Source of the DNA: JANWXR01 sp964608265 | GTDB lineage: Bacteria; Chloroflexota; Anaerolineae; Anaerolineales; UBA6663 | Direction of reading: 5' to 3' | DNA: 64,000 bases | Assembly: GCA_964608265.1 (NCBI GenBank) | Contig: CAZSNP010000017.1 | Coordinates: 10,623 to 74,622, forward strand | Part shown: in pieces, positions 33,863 to 44,081 of the stretch | How positions within the stretch are numbered: position 1 is the stretch's first letter | How the letters are laid out: each line of letters starts with the position of its first letter | Notes under the pieces: generated by a model | The model's input: only the letters and a program-made list of their open reading frames with translations | The model's database searches: none | Told to the model about the DNA's origin: nothing | Position numbers and translations under genes: made by a program

Positions 33863-33991
33863 CCGGCCTGCTGTTACCGACGGGTGGTGTCACGGTGAGT
33901 GACAGACGTCAGTCTTGCCCGGGTGGCACCTGCGTCAGAATGGGCCCCGTTCGCAGACGAAGCGTGCGACTCAACCTGCAATCGAACTGCC

Positions 33992-35122
33992 ATGCCCGAC
34001 TACAAGAAACTCCTGAGTGGGTTGGTTGAACCGTTATTGCCCCTGGCGGCGGTGGCGGCCGCGCTCGTCATCGGCGCGATCATGTTATTGGCGCTGGGGG
34101 TCAACCCACTCGAAGCCTATGGCGTGTTATTCAGCGGGCCGCTCGGCAGCGTGTCGGGCTTCACGCAAATGCTCGTCAAGGCCACGCCGCTGCTCCTGGT
34201 TGGGTTGGGGATCACGATTGCCTTTCGCGGCGGCGTCATCAACATCGGCGGCGAGGGTCAACTGATCGTCGGCGCGCTGGTGTCGACGGCGCTGGCCCTG
34301 TACTTGCCGGGCTGGCCGGGTTGGCTGGTGATGGTGCTGGCGCTGATCGGCGGCGCGGTCGGCGGCGGCGTGTGGGGGAGCGTGCCGGGCGCGCTCAAGG
34401 CGCGGTTGGGCGTCAACGAAATCCTCAGCACCATCATGATGAACGCCATCGCGCTGCAACTCGCCAACTTCCTCCTGCGCGGGCCGATGATTGACCCCAA
34501 AGAGATCGAAGCCGGAACCCGCATCGCCCAGTCGGCGCAACTGCCCGCGGAGGTATGGCTGGCACGGCTGGTGCCGCGAACGCTGTTGAATGCCGGCGCC
34601 ATCCTCGCCGTCGTCATGGCCGTGGTGGTCTACATCTTCCTGTGGCGCACGACGATTGGTTATCGCATCCGCGCGGTCGGCCTCAACCCGGAGGCGTCGC
34701 GCTACGCCGGCATCCCCGTGCCGCTGTATCAAATGCTCGCACTGACGTTGGGCGGGGCCTTCGCCGGGCTGGCGGGCGCGGTCGAGGTATTAGGGGTGCA
34801 GCACCGCATGCTCGAGGGCCTTTCGGGCGGCTATGGATTCACCGGCATCGTCGCGGCGCTGTTCGGCAAACTCCACCCGTTGGGCACCATCCCGGCTTCG
34901 GTGCTTTTCGGCGGCCTGCTCGTCGGCGCGGATCGGATGCAGCGTGCGGTGCAAGTGCCCTCATCGTTGATTGATGCGCTGCTCGGGCTGGTGGTGTTGT
35001 TTGTTGTGAGCAGCGACATCTGGGTGCGCTACCGCGCGCGCCGGCGGCAGATCCAGGCCACCAGGACCGTAGCCGCCGACAAACAACCGCGCCTCGAAGC
35101 TCGCCCCGAGGTGGAAGCATGA
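33992..35122 (+). CDS. Nucleoside-type ABC transporter permease 1
   Basis: This 376-residue membrane protein belongs to the branched-chain/ribose-type permease superfamily in its BMP-linked (nucleoside) branch. Many hydrophobic helices and the segment GVINIGGEGQLIVGALV near 82-98 are typical. It ends in a charged tail. I choose the ATG at 33992 at the start of the hydrophobic fold; the upstream extension is low-complexity and lacks homology. It overlaps the second permease by ATGA. With the lipoprotein (36131) and ATPase (37318) it forms a full importer, probably for purine nucleosides. Confidence 0.9.
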   Translation: MPDYKKLLSGLVEPLLPLAAVAAALVIGAIMLLALGVNPLEAYGVLFSGPLGSVSGFTQMLVKATPLLLVGLGITIAFRGGVINIGGEGQLIVGALVSTALALYLPGWPGWLVMVLALIGGAVGGGVWGSVPGALKARLGVNEILSTIMMNAIALQLANFLLRGPMIDPKEIEAGTRIAQSAQLPAEVWLARLVPRTLLNAGAILAVVMAVVVYIFLWRTTIGYRIRAVGLNPEASRYAGIPVPLYQMLALTLGGAFAGLAGAVEVLGVQHRMLEGLSGGYGFTGIVAALFGKLHPLGTIPASVLFGGLLVGADRMQRAVQVPSSLIDALLGLVVLFVVSSDIWVRYRARRRQIQATRTVAADKQPRLEARPEVEA

Positions 35123-36051
35123 GCGAGCTGTTCACGTTACCGGTGTTGCTCGGCATCGCCTATTCGGGCGTGCGACTGGCCACGCCGTACCTATACGCCG
35201 CCATCGGCGAGATGTTCGCCCAACGCTCGGGAGTCTACAACCTCGGGGTGGAGGGCATCATGTTGATGGGCGCATACGCCGCCTTCTTCATCGCCATGAC
35301 GTCGGGCAACCTGTGGCTGGGCCTGCTCGCCGCCAGCGGCGTGGGTGTGTTGATGGGCCTGCTGATGGCGCTGGTCAGCGTGACGTTGCAGGCCGAGCAG
35401 GGCATCAGCGGCATCGGGCTGTATCTGTTCGGCCTCGGGCTGTCGAGTTTGCTGTTCAAGACCACGATGGGTGGCGCACAATCCATCACCGGCTTTCAGC
35501 CGTTGAAGATCCCGTTGCTCGGCGACCTGCCCCTGCTGGGTGAGGTGTTGTTCAACCACAACCTGCTGGTCTACGGCGCGTTCCTGCTCGTGCCGCTGGC
35601 CGCGTGGGTGCTCAATCGCACCACGCTGGGATTGAAGATCCGAGCCGTTGGTCAGAATCCACAGGCCGCCGACTCGCTGGGGGTGAGCGTGGCCGGCATC
35701 CGTTACCTCACGGTGAGTCTGGGCGGGCTGCTGGCCGGCGTGGCCGGGGCGTCGCTCTCCATCGGCCTGATCAATCTGTTTCAGGAGAACATGACGAGCG
35801 GCCTGGGCTTCATCGCCATCGCGCTGGTGTATTTCGGCAGTTGGCGGCCGTGGGGGGTGCTGGGCGGCGCGCTGCTGTTCAGCTCCGTGAACGCGCTGCA
35901 ATTGTGGATTCAAGTGAAGGGCATCGAACTGCCGTCGGATGTGGCCGTGATGTTGCCCTACATCCTGACGATTGTGGCTCTGGCCTTTGCGGTGCGCCGC
36001 GCCCAACAACCGGCGGCGCTCTCCAAGCCCTTCGAGCGCGGCGAAAGTTGA
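35119..36051 (+). CDS. Nucleoside-type ABC transporter permease 2
   Basis: This 310-residue partner permease has the characteristic GVYNLGVEGIMLMGAYAAF segment near 38-56, about eight or more hydrophobic helices, and FQENMTSGLGFIAIALVYFG near 221-240. It overlaps the first permease gene by ATGA, so the two are probably made in equal amounts. It is 79 bp upstream of its binding-protein gene. Confidence 0.92.
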   Translation: MSELFTLPVLLGIAYSGVRLATPYLYAAIGEMFAQRSGVYNLGVEGIMLMGAYAAFFIAMTSGNLWLGLLAASGVGVLMGLLMALVSVTLQAEQGISGIGLYLFGLGLSSLLFKTTMGGAQSITGFQPLKIPLLGDLPLLGEVLFNHNLLVYGAFLLVPLAAWVLNRTTLGLKIRAVGQNPQAADSLGVSVAGIRYLTVSLGGLLAGVAGASLSIGLINLFQENMTSGLGFIAIALVYFGSWRPWGVLGGALLFSSVNALQLWIQVKGIELPSDVAVMLPYILTIVALAFAVRRAQQPAALSKPFERGES

Positions 36052-36130
36052 TCGGAGGTGACGCACCTACACGAACCATCATCCCCCTCACCCAATGTGT
36101 TGGATCGAACCGTTCAACTGGAGGAAGAAG

Positions 36131-37234
36131 ATGCGTACGCAACTGAGCCGCCTTGGCGTGCTCTCCCTGATTGTGATGCTGATCGCCGTCGCCTGTGCGC
36201 CGGCCGCAACCCCCGAACCTCAGCCCACCGCTGAACCACAGATCATCGAGGTGACGCGCGTCGTGGCGGGAACGCCGGAAGTACAAGTCATCACGGCCAC
36301 GCCGCCGCCGGCCGAGCCGGAGAAAGTCTTCCGCGTCGCCATCGTCATGCCCAGTTCCATCACCGACGCCGCCTTCAGCCAATCCATGTTTGAAGGCCTG
36401 CTCGCCGTCCAGAAGGAAATGGGGGGCGAGGGCAAGGTGGAAATCGCTTACTCCGAAGGTATGTTCAAGGTGCCGGATGCTGCCGCCGCCATCCGCGACT
36501 ATGCCAGCCAGGGCTTCAACCTCGTCATCGCGCATGGCTCGCAGTACGGCACCTCGCTGGCACAGATCGCGCCGGATTTCCCGGAGACCAGCTTCGCCTG
36601 GGGCACCTCGCTGGATACGTTCCAGGCGCAGGGCATCGGCAACGTCTTCGCCTACCAGGCCGAGGCGCAACAGGGCGGCTACGTGCTCGGCACGCTGGCG
36701 GCGTTGATGTCGCAATCGGGCGTCATCGGCATCAGCGGGCCGGTTGAGGCCGGCGATGCCAAACTGTACGTGGATGGCTTCAAGACCGGGGCCGAAGCGG
36801 CCAAACCGGGGATCAAGGTCAACGTCTCGTACACCGGCTCGTTCTCGGATGTCTCGCTGATGGCCGCCGCCGCCGAGACCCACATCGCCGCCGGCGCCGA
36901 TATGCTCACCGGCTCGTCGCAATCCGTCGTCGGCGCCATCGGCGTGGCAAAAGACAAGGGCGCGTTCTGGTTCGGCACCCAGTGGGATCAGACCGCGCTG
37001 GCCCCGGAGACCGTCGTCGCCAGCCAGATCTACGACTGGTCGGGCATCATCAAGGACATGATCGCCAGCCACAAGGCCGGCGTGCTGGGTGGCAAGTCGT
37101 ATACCCTCACGTTCAAGAACGGTGGGCTGAAGATCCAATACAACGACAAAGTCGCGGTGCCCGCCGAGGCCAGGGCGGCGGTGGAGGCCGCCATCACCGG
37201 CATCGGCGATGGAACGATCAAACCGTTACCCTGA
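36131..37234 (+). CDS. BMP-family nucleoside-binding lipoprotein
   Basis: This 367-residue basic-membrane-protein (BMP) family binding protein has a signal peptide with a Cys near residue 22 (lipobox-like AVAC). A Pro/Thr/Glu stalk and the BMP domain follow from about residue 60 (VAIVMPSSITDAAFSQSMFEG). BMP proteins such as PnrA bind purine nucleosides, which fits the purine enzymes nearby. GGAGGAAGA precedes the ATG. The stalk composition resembles that of the lipoprotein at 4427. Confidence 0.92.
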   Translation: MRTQLSRLGVLSLIVMLIAVACAPAATPEPQPTAEPQIIEVTRVVAGTPEVQVITATPPPAEPEKVFRVAIVMPSSITDAAFSQSMFEGLLAVQKEMGGEGKVEIAYSEGMFKVPDAAAAIRDYASQGFNLVIAHGSQYGTSLAQIAPDFPETSFAWGTSLDTFQAQGIGNVFAYQAEAQQGGYVLGTLAALMSQSGVIGISGPVEAGDAKLYVDGFKTGAEAAKPGIKVNVSYTGSFSDVSLMAAAAETHIAAGADMLTGSSQSVVGAIGVAKDKGAFWFGTQWDQTALAPETVVASQIYDWSGIIKDMIASHKAGVLGGKSYTLTFKNGGLKIQYNDKVAVPAEARAAVEAAITGIGDGTIKPLP

Positions 37235-37248
37235 ACGTTGAACAATGG

Positions 37249-37288
37249 CGCAGTGCGCAGAGCGACCCGATCAGCGCTGCGCACTGCG
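37249..37288. repeat. 12-bp perfect inverted repeat before the transporter ATPase gene
   Basis: CGCAGTGCGCAG at 37249-37260 pairs exactly with CTGCGCACTGCG at 37277-37288. The following CCACCCTCCACCCACC run leaves the ATG at 37318 without a Shine-Dalgarno sequence. Confidence 0.85.
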
Positions 37289-37317
37289 TTCACCGCTCAT
37301 CCCACCCTCCACCCACC

Positions 37318-38859
37318 ATGACCCCGGCGCTCGGCTCGCACCCCCGCCTCGATGAAGTGAGGCTGGTCGGCATCGTCAAACGCTTCCCCGGCGTGTTGGC
37401 CAACGACCGGGTGAACTTCGAGGTGCGCGCCGGCGAGATCCATGCCCTGCTCGGCGAAAACGGCGCCGGCAAAAGCACGCTGATGCGCCAGCTCTACGGC
37501 CTCTACCGCCCCGACGAGGGCCAGATCCTCATCAACGGCCAGCCGCACAGCTTTCGCTCGCCCGCCGAAGCGATCGACGCCGGCATCGGTATGATCCATC
37601 AGCACTTCATGCTGGTCTCGTCGCTCACCGTCACCGAGAACGTGGCGTTGGGCTTGGCCTCGTCGCGCGAGCCGCGACTCGATCTCGACCGGGTGGCGAG
37701 GCGCATTCGGGAGTTGAGCGAGCGTTACGGGTTGAAGGTGGACCCGAACGCATACGTGTGGCAACTGGCCGTCGGCGAGCAGCAGCGCGTCGAAATCGTC
37801 AAGGCGCTGTATCGCGGCGCGGCGCTGCTCATCCTCGATGAGCCAACGGCCGTGCTCACGCCGCAGGAAGTGAACGACCTGTTCGTCACGCTGCGCCAGA
37901 TGGCCGCCGATGGGCACGGGTTGATTTTCATTTCGCACAAGCTGCACGAGGTGCTGGCCATCAGCCAGCGGGTGACGGTGATGCGCGATGGGCAGGTCGT
38001 CGGCACACACCCGACGGCCCGGATGACCAAACCCGAACTGGCCCGCATGATGGTGGGGCGCGAGGTCATTCTGCAATACGACCGCCCGGCCGCCCAGGCG
38101 GGCGCGGCCCGGCTTGAGATTCAGGATTTGTGGGTGAAGGGCGATCGGGGCACCGACTCCATCCGAGGCGTGACGTTGAATGTCCATGCCGGAGAGATCG
38201 TGGGGTTAGCCGGAGTCTCGGGCAACGGGCAACGCGAACTGGCCGAGGCGTTGGCCGGGCTGCGGCCGGCGCGGCATGGCCGCATCCTGCTCGAAGGGCA
38301 GGAGGTGACGGGCCATTCGCCCGCGCAACGTATCGCCGCCGGTCAGGCCTACATCCCCGAGGAACGGATGCGCGAAGGCGCGATCAAAGAGTTCTCGGTC
38401 GCGGAGAATCTGATCCTGCAGGATCACGGCCGTGCCCCGTATTCGCGCCACACCTTTCTCGATTTCAAATCCATCGCCCAACGCTCCGCCGAGTTGGTGC
38501 AGGCCTTCAACGTCAAGACGCCGACGCTGGAGACACCGCTGCGCAATCTGTCGGGCGGGAACATTCAGAAGCTCATCCTGGCCCGCGAACTGGCGCGGCG
38601 GCCCGGCGTCCTCATCGCCGCTCAGCCGACGCGCGGGGTGGACATCGGCGCGAGCGAGTACATTCACCAGCGCCTGCTCGAACAACGCGCGGCCGGCACG
38701 GCCACCCTGCTGATCTCGGAGGATTTGGATGAGATCCGAGCCTTGTCCGACCGGATCGCCGTGATTTACGAGGGCAGCCTGGTCGGCGTGGTGGAAGCGC
38801 CCAGCGCCACCGCCGAGGCGCTGGGCCTGATGCTGGCCGGAGTCAAGCCGGCGGGGTAG
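37318..38859 (+). CDS. Nucleoside-type ABC transporter ATPase (double NBD)
   Basis: This 513-residue ATPase has two fused nucleotide-binding domains, as in sugar/nucleoside transporters. The first has Walker A GENGAGKST near 45-53 and Walker B LLILDEP near 171. The second has the degenerate loop GVSGNGQRE near 302 and the signature LSGGNIQK near 418. The second domain is less conserved at Walker A, as is usual in this family. It completes the importer begun at 33992. Confidence 0.93.
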   Translation: MTPALGSHPRLDEVRLVGIVKRFPGVLANDRVNFEVRAGEIHALLGENGAGKSTLMRQLYGLYRPDEGQILINGQPHSFRSPAEAIDAGIGMIHQHFMLVSSLTVTENVALGLASSREPRLDLDRVARRIRELSERYGLKVDPNAYVWQLAVGEQQRVEIVKALYRGAALLILDEPTAVLTPQEVNDLFVTLRQMAADGHGLIFISHKLHEVLAISQRVTVMRDGQVVGTHPTARMTKPELARMMVGREVILQYDRPAAQAGAARLEIQDLWVKGDRGTDSIRGVTLNVHAGEIVGLAGVSGNGQRELAEALAGLRPARHGRILLEGQEVTGHSPAQRIAAGQAYIPEERMREGAIKEFSVAENLILQDHGRAPYSRHTFLDFKSIAQRSAELVQAFNVKTPTLETPLRNLSGGNIQKLILARELARRPGVLIAAQPTRGVDIGASEYIHQRLLEQRAAGTATLLISEDLDEIRALSDRIAVIYEGSLVGVVEAPSATAEALGLMLAGVKPAG

Positions 38860-38897
38860 GGCTACCGGTTTTCTTTCCCGGATATTTTTCGTTGAGG

Positions 38898-38903
38898 TAC
38901 AAT
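38898..38903 (+). promoter_or_regulatory. Candidate -10 box for the PLP-enzyme operon
   Basis: TACAAT lies 17 bp after TTCCCG (38875-38880). The -10 match is good and the -35 weak. Transcription would begin just before the structured leader at 38915-38988. Confidence 0.45.
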
Positions 38904-38914
38904 GCCCGCACCCC

Positions 38915-38988
38915 GGACAGATGGTCGGAGCTGCACGGAGCAGCAACGGCGTTGAGCAGCCTCGCTCACCGGCAAGTGCCATCTGGCC
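38915..38988 (+). ncRNA. Candidate structured 5' leader RNA
   Basis: A closing stem of GG and CAGATGG (38918-38924) with CCATCTG (38979-38985) and CC encloses three local hairpins. They are GCTGC/GCAGC (38930-38944), AAC/GTT (38945-38953) and GAGC/GCTC (38954-38967). A short open frame and the PLP-enzyme gene follow. It could be a riboswitch-like or protein-bound leader. I do not recognise a known class. Confidence 0.35.
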
Positions 38989-39009
38989 AGCCCCAATCGG
39001 AGACCAGCC

Positions 39010-39123
39010 ATGCCGCTCTGGAAGTGCGATTGCAACTCAATCTCTGCCTGCAACGCGCTGGCGCATGACGCGCCGCATGACGATTACGCTTACCCCAGTC
39101 TGCTCACGCAGGCGCGGCGATAA
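39010..39123 (+). CDS. Short 37-residue Cys-containing peptide upstream of the PLP enzyme
   Basis: A 37-codon frame starts at ATG 39010 after GGAGACC and ends with TAA at 39121-39123, 15 nt before the next gene. The peptide begins MPLWKCDCNSISACNA and is rich in Cys, His and Asp. GC-rich codon choice and the ribosome-binding site favour translation. It may be a leader peptide that couples translation to the PLP-enzyme gene, or a small metal-binding protein. I know no homologue. Confidence 0.4.
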   Translation: MPLWKCDCNSISACNALAHDAPHDDYAYPSLLTQARR

Positions 39124-39138
39124 CGCCTCAGGAGACCC

Positions 39139-40518
39139 ATGACGCGCGCAATCCTCGGCCCGACTTTCGAAGAGATGCTGCATCCGAACAGCATCGCCCC
39201 GGCCCTTCGCGCCAAAGCGGTGAAGGCGTTGCAGGAGTCGCCGCTGGACCCGATCAACCTGTACAACATCACCTGGCGCGGGGCAGATAATCGAATCAAG
39301 TATGAAGTGTTGCCGAAAGAACTGACCGGGGTGGAGGCGCCCATCGTCGTGCTCTACGGGCGCGACTTCCCGACCGGCGCGCACAAGGTCGGCGCGGCCT
39401 ATTCGGTGCTGGCGGAGGAAGTGGTCTTCGGGCGGGTGGATGTGAACGTGCATACGGTGGTGTGGCCGAGCACCGGCAACTACGGCATCGGCGGCGCGTG
39501 GGTGGGCGGGCGCGTCGGGGCCAAATCCACCGTCGTGCTGCCGGAAGGGATGAGCCGCGAGCGCTTCGAGAAGATCGAGAGCTACGGCGCGCAGGTCATC
39601 AAAACCGTCGGCGTCGAATCAAACGTCAAAGAAATCTACGACAAGACGTGGGAGTTGAGGCGCGACCCGAACATCCGCATCCTCAACCAGTTCGAGGTGA
39701 TGGGCAACTATCGTTTCCACTATCACGTCACCGGCAACACGATCGTGGAACTGGCCGAGGAGCTGAAGGCGCAGGGCATCGGCGACGGAACGATTGCCGC
39801 CTATTGCTCCGCGATGGGCAGCGCCGGCACCATCGCGGCGGGTGACCGCATCAAACAGGTCTTTCCCGATCACAAGATCGTCGGCCTCGAACCCATCCAA
39901 TGCCCGACGCTGTACAACAACGGCTACGGCGGCCACGACATCCAGGGTATCGGCGACAAGCACGTGACGTGGATCCACAACGTCCTCAACATGGACGCCA
40001 TCATGTGCCTCGACGACATCGAGTGCAAGAAGGGCCTGCAGGTGCTGACCGACGAGGCCGGGCAGGAGGCACTGACCAGACGCTACGGTGTGAAGCCCGA
40101 GACGGCGCGGCAGCTCGGCAGCATCTTCGGCATCAGCGGCGTGTGCAACGTGCTCGGCGCCATCAAGACCGCCAAGCATTACCGCTTCGACAAGCAGGAT
40201 GTCATCGTCACCATCTGCACCGACGCCATTGACCGCTATCACTCGGTGATGCAGAGCATGGCCGAGTGCTATGGCGCGATGGACGACGCGCGAGCCGCCG
40301 CGTACGTCGAGGGCATCTTCCACGGCGCGAAGACCGACTGGATCAAGGACGGCACGCCCGACGTGCGCCAGCAATGGCACAATCTCAAGTATTACACTTG
40401 GGTGGAACAGCAGGGCAAAACGGTGGAGGAACTCGACGCGCAGCGCGACCCGGAGTGGTGGATCAAGCATCAGCAGCTCATCCCGGAAATGGATGAACGG
40501 ATCAAAGCCGCTCGCTGA
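39139..40518 (+). CDS. Fold-type-II PLP-dependent lyase-like enzyme
   Basis: This 459-residue enzyme belongs to the cysteine-synthase/threonine-dehydratase fold. The PLP lysine is in TGAHKVGAAY near 75-84 and the phosphate-contact loop in STGNYGIGG near 111-119. A Gly/Ser-rich SAMGSAGTIAAGD near 223-235 holds the cofactor phosphate. It is longer than YgeX (diaminopropionate ammonia-lyase) and distinct from it, but it occupies the place a YgeX-type gene would take next to YgeY and YgeW. AGGAGA precedes the ATG. I infer a deaminating or beta-eliminating step on an amino-acid intermediate; the substrate is unknown. Confidence 0.75.
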   Translation: MTRAILGPTFEEMLHPNSIAPALRAKAVKALQESPLDPINLYNITWRGADNRIKYEVLPKELTGVEAPIVVLYGRDFPTGAHKVGAAYSVLAEEVVFGRVDVNVHTVVWPSTGNYGIGGAWVGGRVGAKSTVVLPEGMSRERFEKIESYGAQVIKTVGVESNVKEIYDKTWELRRDPNIRILNQFEVMGNYRFHYHVTGNTIVELAEELKAQGIGDGTIAAYCSAMGSAGTIAAGDRIKQVFPDHKIVGLEPIQCPTLYNNGYGGHDIQGIGDKHVTWIHNVLNMDAIMCLDDIECKKGLQVLTDEAGQEALTRRYGVKPETARQLGSIFGISGVCNVLGAIKTAKHYRFDKQDVIVTICTDAIDRYHSVMQSMAECYGAMDDARAAAYVEGIFHGAKTDWIKDGTPDVRQQWHNLKYYTWVEQQGKTVEELDAQRDPEWWIKHQQLIPEMDERIKAAR

Positions 40519-40521
40519 ATT

Positions 40522-40560
40522 TCCAATCACCAACAACTGATGACTGGTTATTCGTTATTG
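40522..40560. repeat. Degenerate AATAACC-family inverted repeat
   Basis: CCAATCA and CCAACAA units on the left partly pair with GGTTATT and CGTTATTG on the right. A GAGGAG ribosome-binding site follows before the ATG at 40572. Confidence 0.55.
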
Positions 40561-40571
40561 AGGAGCCTCCG

Positions 40572-41570
<999 letters not shown>

Positions 41571-41670
41571 TGTAGTTGTGCGTTGGCCTCACGCATTCCG
41601 GTCAGCGCACGCATCCGTGATTTGCCGTTCACACCGGAGAAGGTGTGGCGGGCAATGAAAAGCCAGCCGC

Positions 41671-41713
41671 GAACGAACACGGATTTGCAGGATGGCGTCC
41701 TTCGTGTTCGTTC
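41671..41713. repeat. 13-nt inverted repeat, GAACGAACACG family
   Basis: GAACGAACACGGA at 41671-41683 pairs with TTCGTGTTCGTTC at 41701-41713 at 12 of 13 bases, and further TTCGTG units follow. Unlike at most repeat junctions, an AAAGGG site remains before the ATG at 41758. Confidence 0.8.
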
Positions 41714-41757
41714 GTGTCACGTTGTGGCCGCGCCACTTCGTGGGTAAAGGGAAAACT

Positions 41758-42963
41758 ATGACACTCCCGGTTTCCGAAATCCAAAAGCGTGTCGCCGTCC
41801 AGCGCGATGCGATTATCCAATTCCTGCGCGACATCTGCGCCATCCCTTCGATGGAATCGCAAATCGGCCCGGTGGGCGAACGAGTTCAAACGGAACTGCG
41901 CCGTTTGAACTACGACGAAGTGCGCTTCGACAGGATGGGCAACACCATTGGCCGGATCGGCGCTGGGCCGAAGGTGCTGGTGTACGACTCGCACATTGAC
42001 ACGGTCGGCATCGGCGACCCGGCGGCGTGGGCGTGGGATCCGTTCAAAGGCAAAATCGAAGACGGCATCTTCTACGCGCGCGGCGCGTGCGATGAAAAGA
42101 ACAGCACGCCGGGGATGGTGTATGGGCTCGCCATCGCGCGCGACCTCGGACTGCTGGAGGGCTGGACAGCGTACTATTTCGGCAACATGGAGGAGTGGTG
42201 CGACGGCATCGCGCCCAACACGTTCGTGGAAGTGGATCCGAAGGTGCGGCCCGATTGCGTCGTCATCGGCGAGCCGACGCGGATGCAGGTCTATCGCGGG
42301 CACAAGGGCCGGGTCGAGATCAAAGTCGTGGCGAAGGGAAAGAGCGCGCACGCGGCCAGCAATCACTTAGGCGACAATGCCATTTACAAACTGCTGCCGC
42401 TCATCGCCGGCGTGCGCGACCTCGAGCCGCAATTGGGCGATCACGAATTCCTCGGCCATGGCAAGATCACGGTCAGCGACCTGCACGTGAAGACCCCCAG
42501 CATCAACGCCGTGCCGGACGAGGCCACCGTGTTCATTGACCGCCGGCTCACGTTCGGAGAGGACAAGAACGCCGCCATCGCGCAGGTGCGCGCCCTCATC
42601 CCGCCGGAGCATCAGGCCTCGGTCACGGTCGAGGAGATGATCTACGACGATCCATCGTACACCGGCTTCGTCTTCCCGGTGGATAAGTATTTCCCGGCGT
42701 GGGCATATGAGGAAAATCATCCGCTGGTGCAGGCGGGCGCGCAGGCGCGCCGGCTCATCGGCCTGCCGGAGGCGCCCACCGGCAAATGGAGCTTCAGCAC
42801 CAACGGCATCTACTGGGCGGGCAAGGCCAATATCCCCTCTATCGGTTTTGGGCCGGGGGATGAGGTCACCGCGCACACTGTCAACGACAGCGTGCCGCTG
42901 GAGGATGTCGTCAAGTCCACGGAGTTCTATGCAATCCTGCCCGGAGTTATCGCCGCGAATTAG
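41758..42963 (+). CDS. ygeY: YgeY-family M20-type metallohydrolase
   Basis: This 401-residue zinc hydrolase of the M20 (ArgE/DapE) clan matches the YgeY family, which is tied to selenium-dependent molybdenum hydroxylases. Metal ligands appear in YDSHIDTVG near 79-87, the Asp after ARGACDEK near 110-117, and GNMEEWCDG near 142-150. The dimerisation domain begins near 180. AAAGGG precedes the ATG. It would hydrolyse an acylated or carbamoylated amino-acid intermediate; the precise substrate is not established here. Confidence 0.88.
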   Translation: MTLPVSEIQKRVAVQRDAIIQFLRDICAIPSMESQIGPVGERVQTELRRLNYDEVRFDRMGNTIGRIGAGPKVLVYDSHIDTVGIGDPAAWAWDPFKGKIEDGIFYARGACDEKNSTPGMVYGLAIARDLGLLEGWTAYYFGNMEEWCDGIAPNTFVEVDPKVRPDCVVIGEPTRMQVYRGHKGRVEIKVVAKGKSAHAASNHLGDNAIYKLLPLIAGVRDLEPQLGDHEFLGHGKITVSDLHVKTPSINAVPDEATVFIDRRLTFGEDKNAAIAQVRALIPPEHQASVTVEEMIYDDPSYTGFVFPVDKYFPAWAYEENHPLVQAGAQARRLIGLPEAPTGKWSFSTNGIYWAGKANIPSIGFGPGDEVTAHTVNDSVPLEDVVKSTEFYAILPGVIAAN

Positions 42964-42970
42964 CCTCAAA

Positions 42971-42991
42971 TGACACGGCTCATTCGTGTCA
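42971..42991. repeat. 7-bp inverted repeat between ygeY and ygeW
   Basis: TGACACG and CGTGTCA pair around a 7-nt loop. It is related in sequence to the TTCGTGTC units at 41701-41718. Confidence 0.6.
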
Positions 42992-43029
42992 ATTCGTGGC
43001 CGAAAGAAAACCTGAAAGGACAGCGAGAC

Positions 43030-44010
43030 ATGCAAACCAACCTGCGGGGCCGAGACTTCATCGGCGATCTGGATTTCAGCAAGGAAGAGGTGGAAACGGT
43101 GCTGGAGGTGGCGTGGGACTTGAAGCGCAAGCGCGCGCTGGGCGAGCCGCACGCGCTGCTGCGCGACAAGACGCTGGCGATGCTGTTCTTCTTCACCAGC
43201 ACCCGCACGCGCGGCTCGTTCGAGGCCGGGATGGCGCAACTCGGCGGGCACGCGGCCTTCATTGATTCGGAGACCACGCAGATTTCGCACGGCGACACCG
43301 CGAAGGAGATCGGCCAGATCTTCGGGCGCTACTTCGACGGTATCGCCATCCGCCAGTGCGACTGGCAGTTCGGCAACAAGTACGAGAACGAAGTGGCGCT
43401 GCACAGCCGCGCACCGGTGCTCAACATGCAGTGCGACGTCTATCATCCCTTCCAATGTCTTGCGGATCTCATGACCGTGATCGAAAAGAAGGGCCGCGAT
43501 TTGCGTCGCAGGAAAATGGTGGTGTCGTGGGCCTACGCCGCCTCGTACAGCAAACCGATCTCGGTGCCGCAATCCCTCATCCTGCAGATGACGCGCTTCG
43601 GCTGCGATGTGGTGCTCGCCCACCCGCCCGAGTTCAAACTGATGCCCGAGATCATGGACATGGCCCGCGAGAACGCCCGCAAACACAAGGTCGGCTTTGA
43701 GGTGACCGACAACATGGACGCGGCCTTCAAAGACGCCGACATCGTCTATCCCAAATCGTGGGGGCCGCTGTTGACGACGACCGAAAAGGAGTCGGGCAAG
43801 GCGACGATCGAAAAATATAAGTCGTGGATCACCGACCGGCGGCGGATGAACCTCGCCCGCGATGACGCCATCTACATGCACTGCCTGCCCGCCGACCGCA
43901 ACCTCGAGGTGACCGATGAGGTCATTGACGGCCCGAATTCGGTCGTGTACGACGAAGCCGAGAACCGCCTGCACGCGCAAAAAGCGGTGATGGCGTTGAC
44001 CATGGCGTGA
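43030..44010 (+). CDS. ygeW: YgeW-type knotted carbamoyltransferase
   Basis: This 326-residue protein is of the aspartate/ornithine carbamoyltransferase superfamily, closest in layout to YgeW. The carbamoyl-phosphate loop FTSTRTRGSFE lies near 57-67 and the HCLPADRN motif near 285-292. The second-substrate region differs from ornithine enzymes. The carbamate kinase gene follows at once, so it probably runs in the breakdown direction, releasing carbamoyl phosphate. The ATG at 43030 follows GAAAGGA. Start codons further upstream lie in repeat sequence. Confidence 0.85.
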   Translation: MQTNLRGRDFIGDLDFSKEEVETVLEVAWDLKRKRALGEPHALLRDKTLAMLFFFTSTRTRGSFEAGMAQLGGHAAFIDSETTQISHGDTAKEIGQIFGRYFDGIAIRQCDWQFGNKYENEVALHSRAPVLNMQCDVYHPFQCLADLMTVIEKKGRDLRRRKMVVSWAYAASYSKPISVPQSLILQMTRFGCDVVLAHPPEFKLMPEIMDMARENARKHKVGFEVTDNMDAAFKDADIVYPKSWGPLLTTTEKESGKATIEKYKSWITDRRRMNLARDDAIYMHCLPADRNLEVTDEVIDGPNSVVYDEAENRLHAQKAVMALTMA

Positions 44011-44070
44011 AACGTCGAACGTAAAACGTGAGGGTCACCGGGCCAACACGTTTCATGTTTCACGTTTTAC
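44007..44070. repeat. Inverted repeat of CACGTTTCACG heptads before carbamate kinase
   Basis: The arms at 44007-44030 and 44047-44070 pair at roughly 19 of 24 bases. Units such as ACGTTTC and ACGTTTT repeat every 7 nt. It is the sister of the hoxY-hoxH repeat. Confidence 0.8.
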
Positions 44071-44081
44071 GGATGAAGACC

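Noticed and set aside
38915..38988. Known purine or xanthine riboswitch in the island leader
   Set aside because: The fold does not show the conserved core of the classes I know, so it is kept only as an unknown structured leader.
39139..40518. Naming the PLP enzyme YgeX or OrtB
   Set aside because: Its active-site segments and length differ from both; only the fold type is safe.
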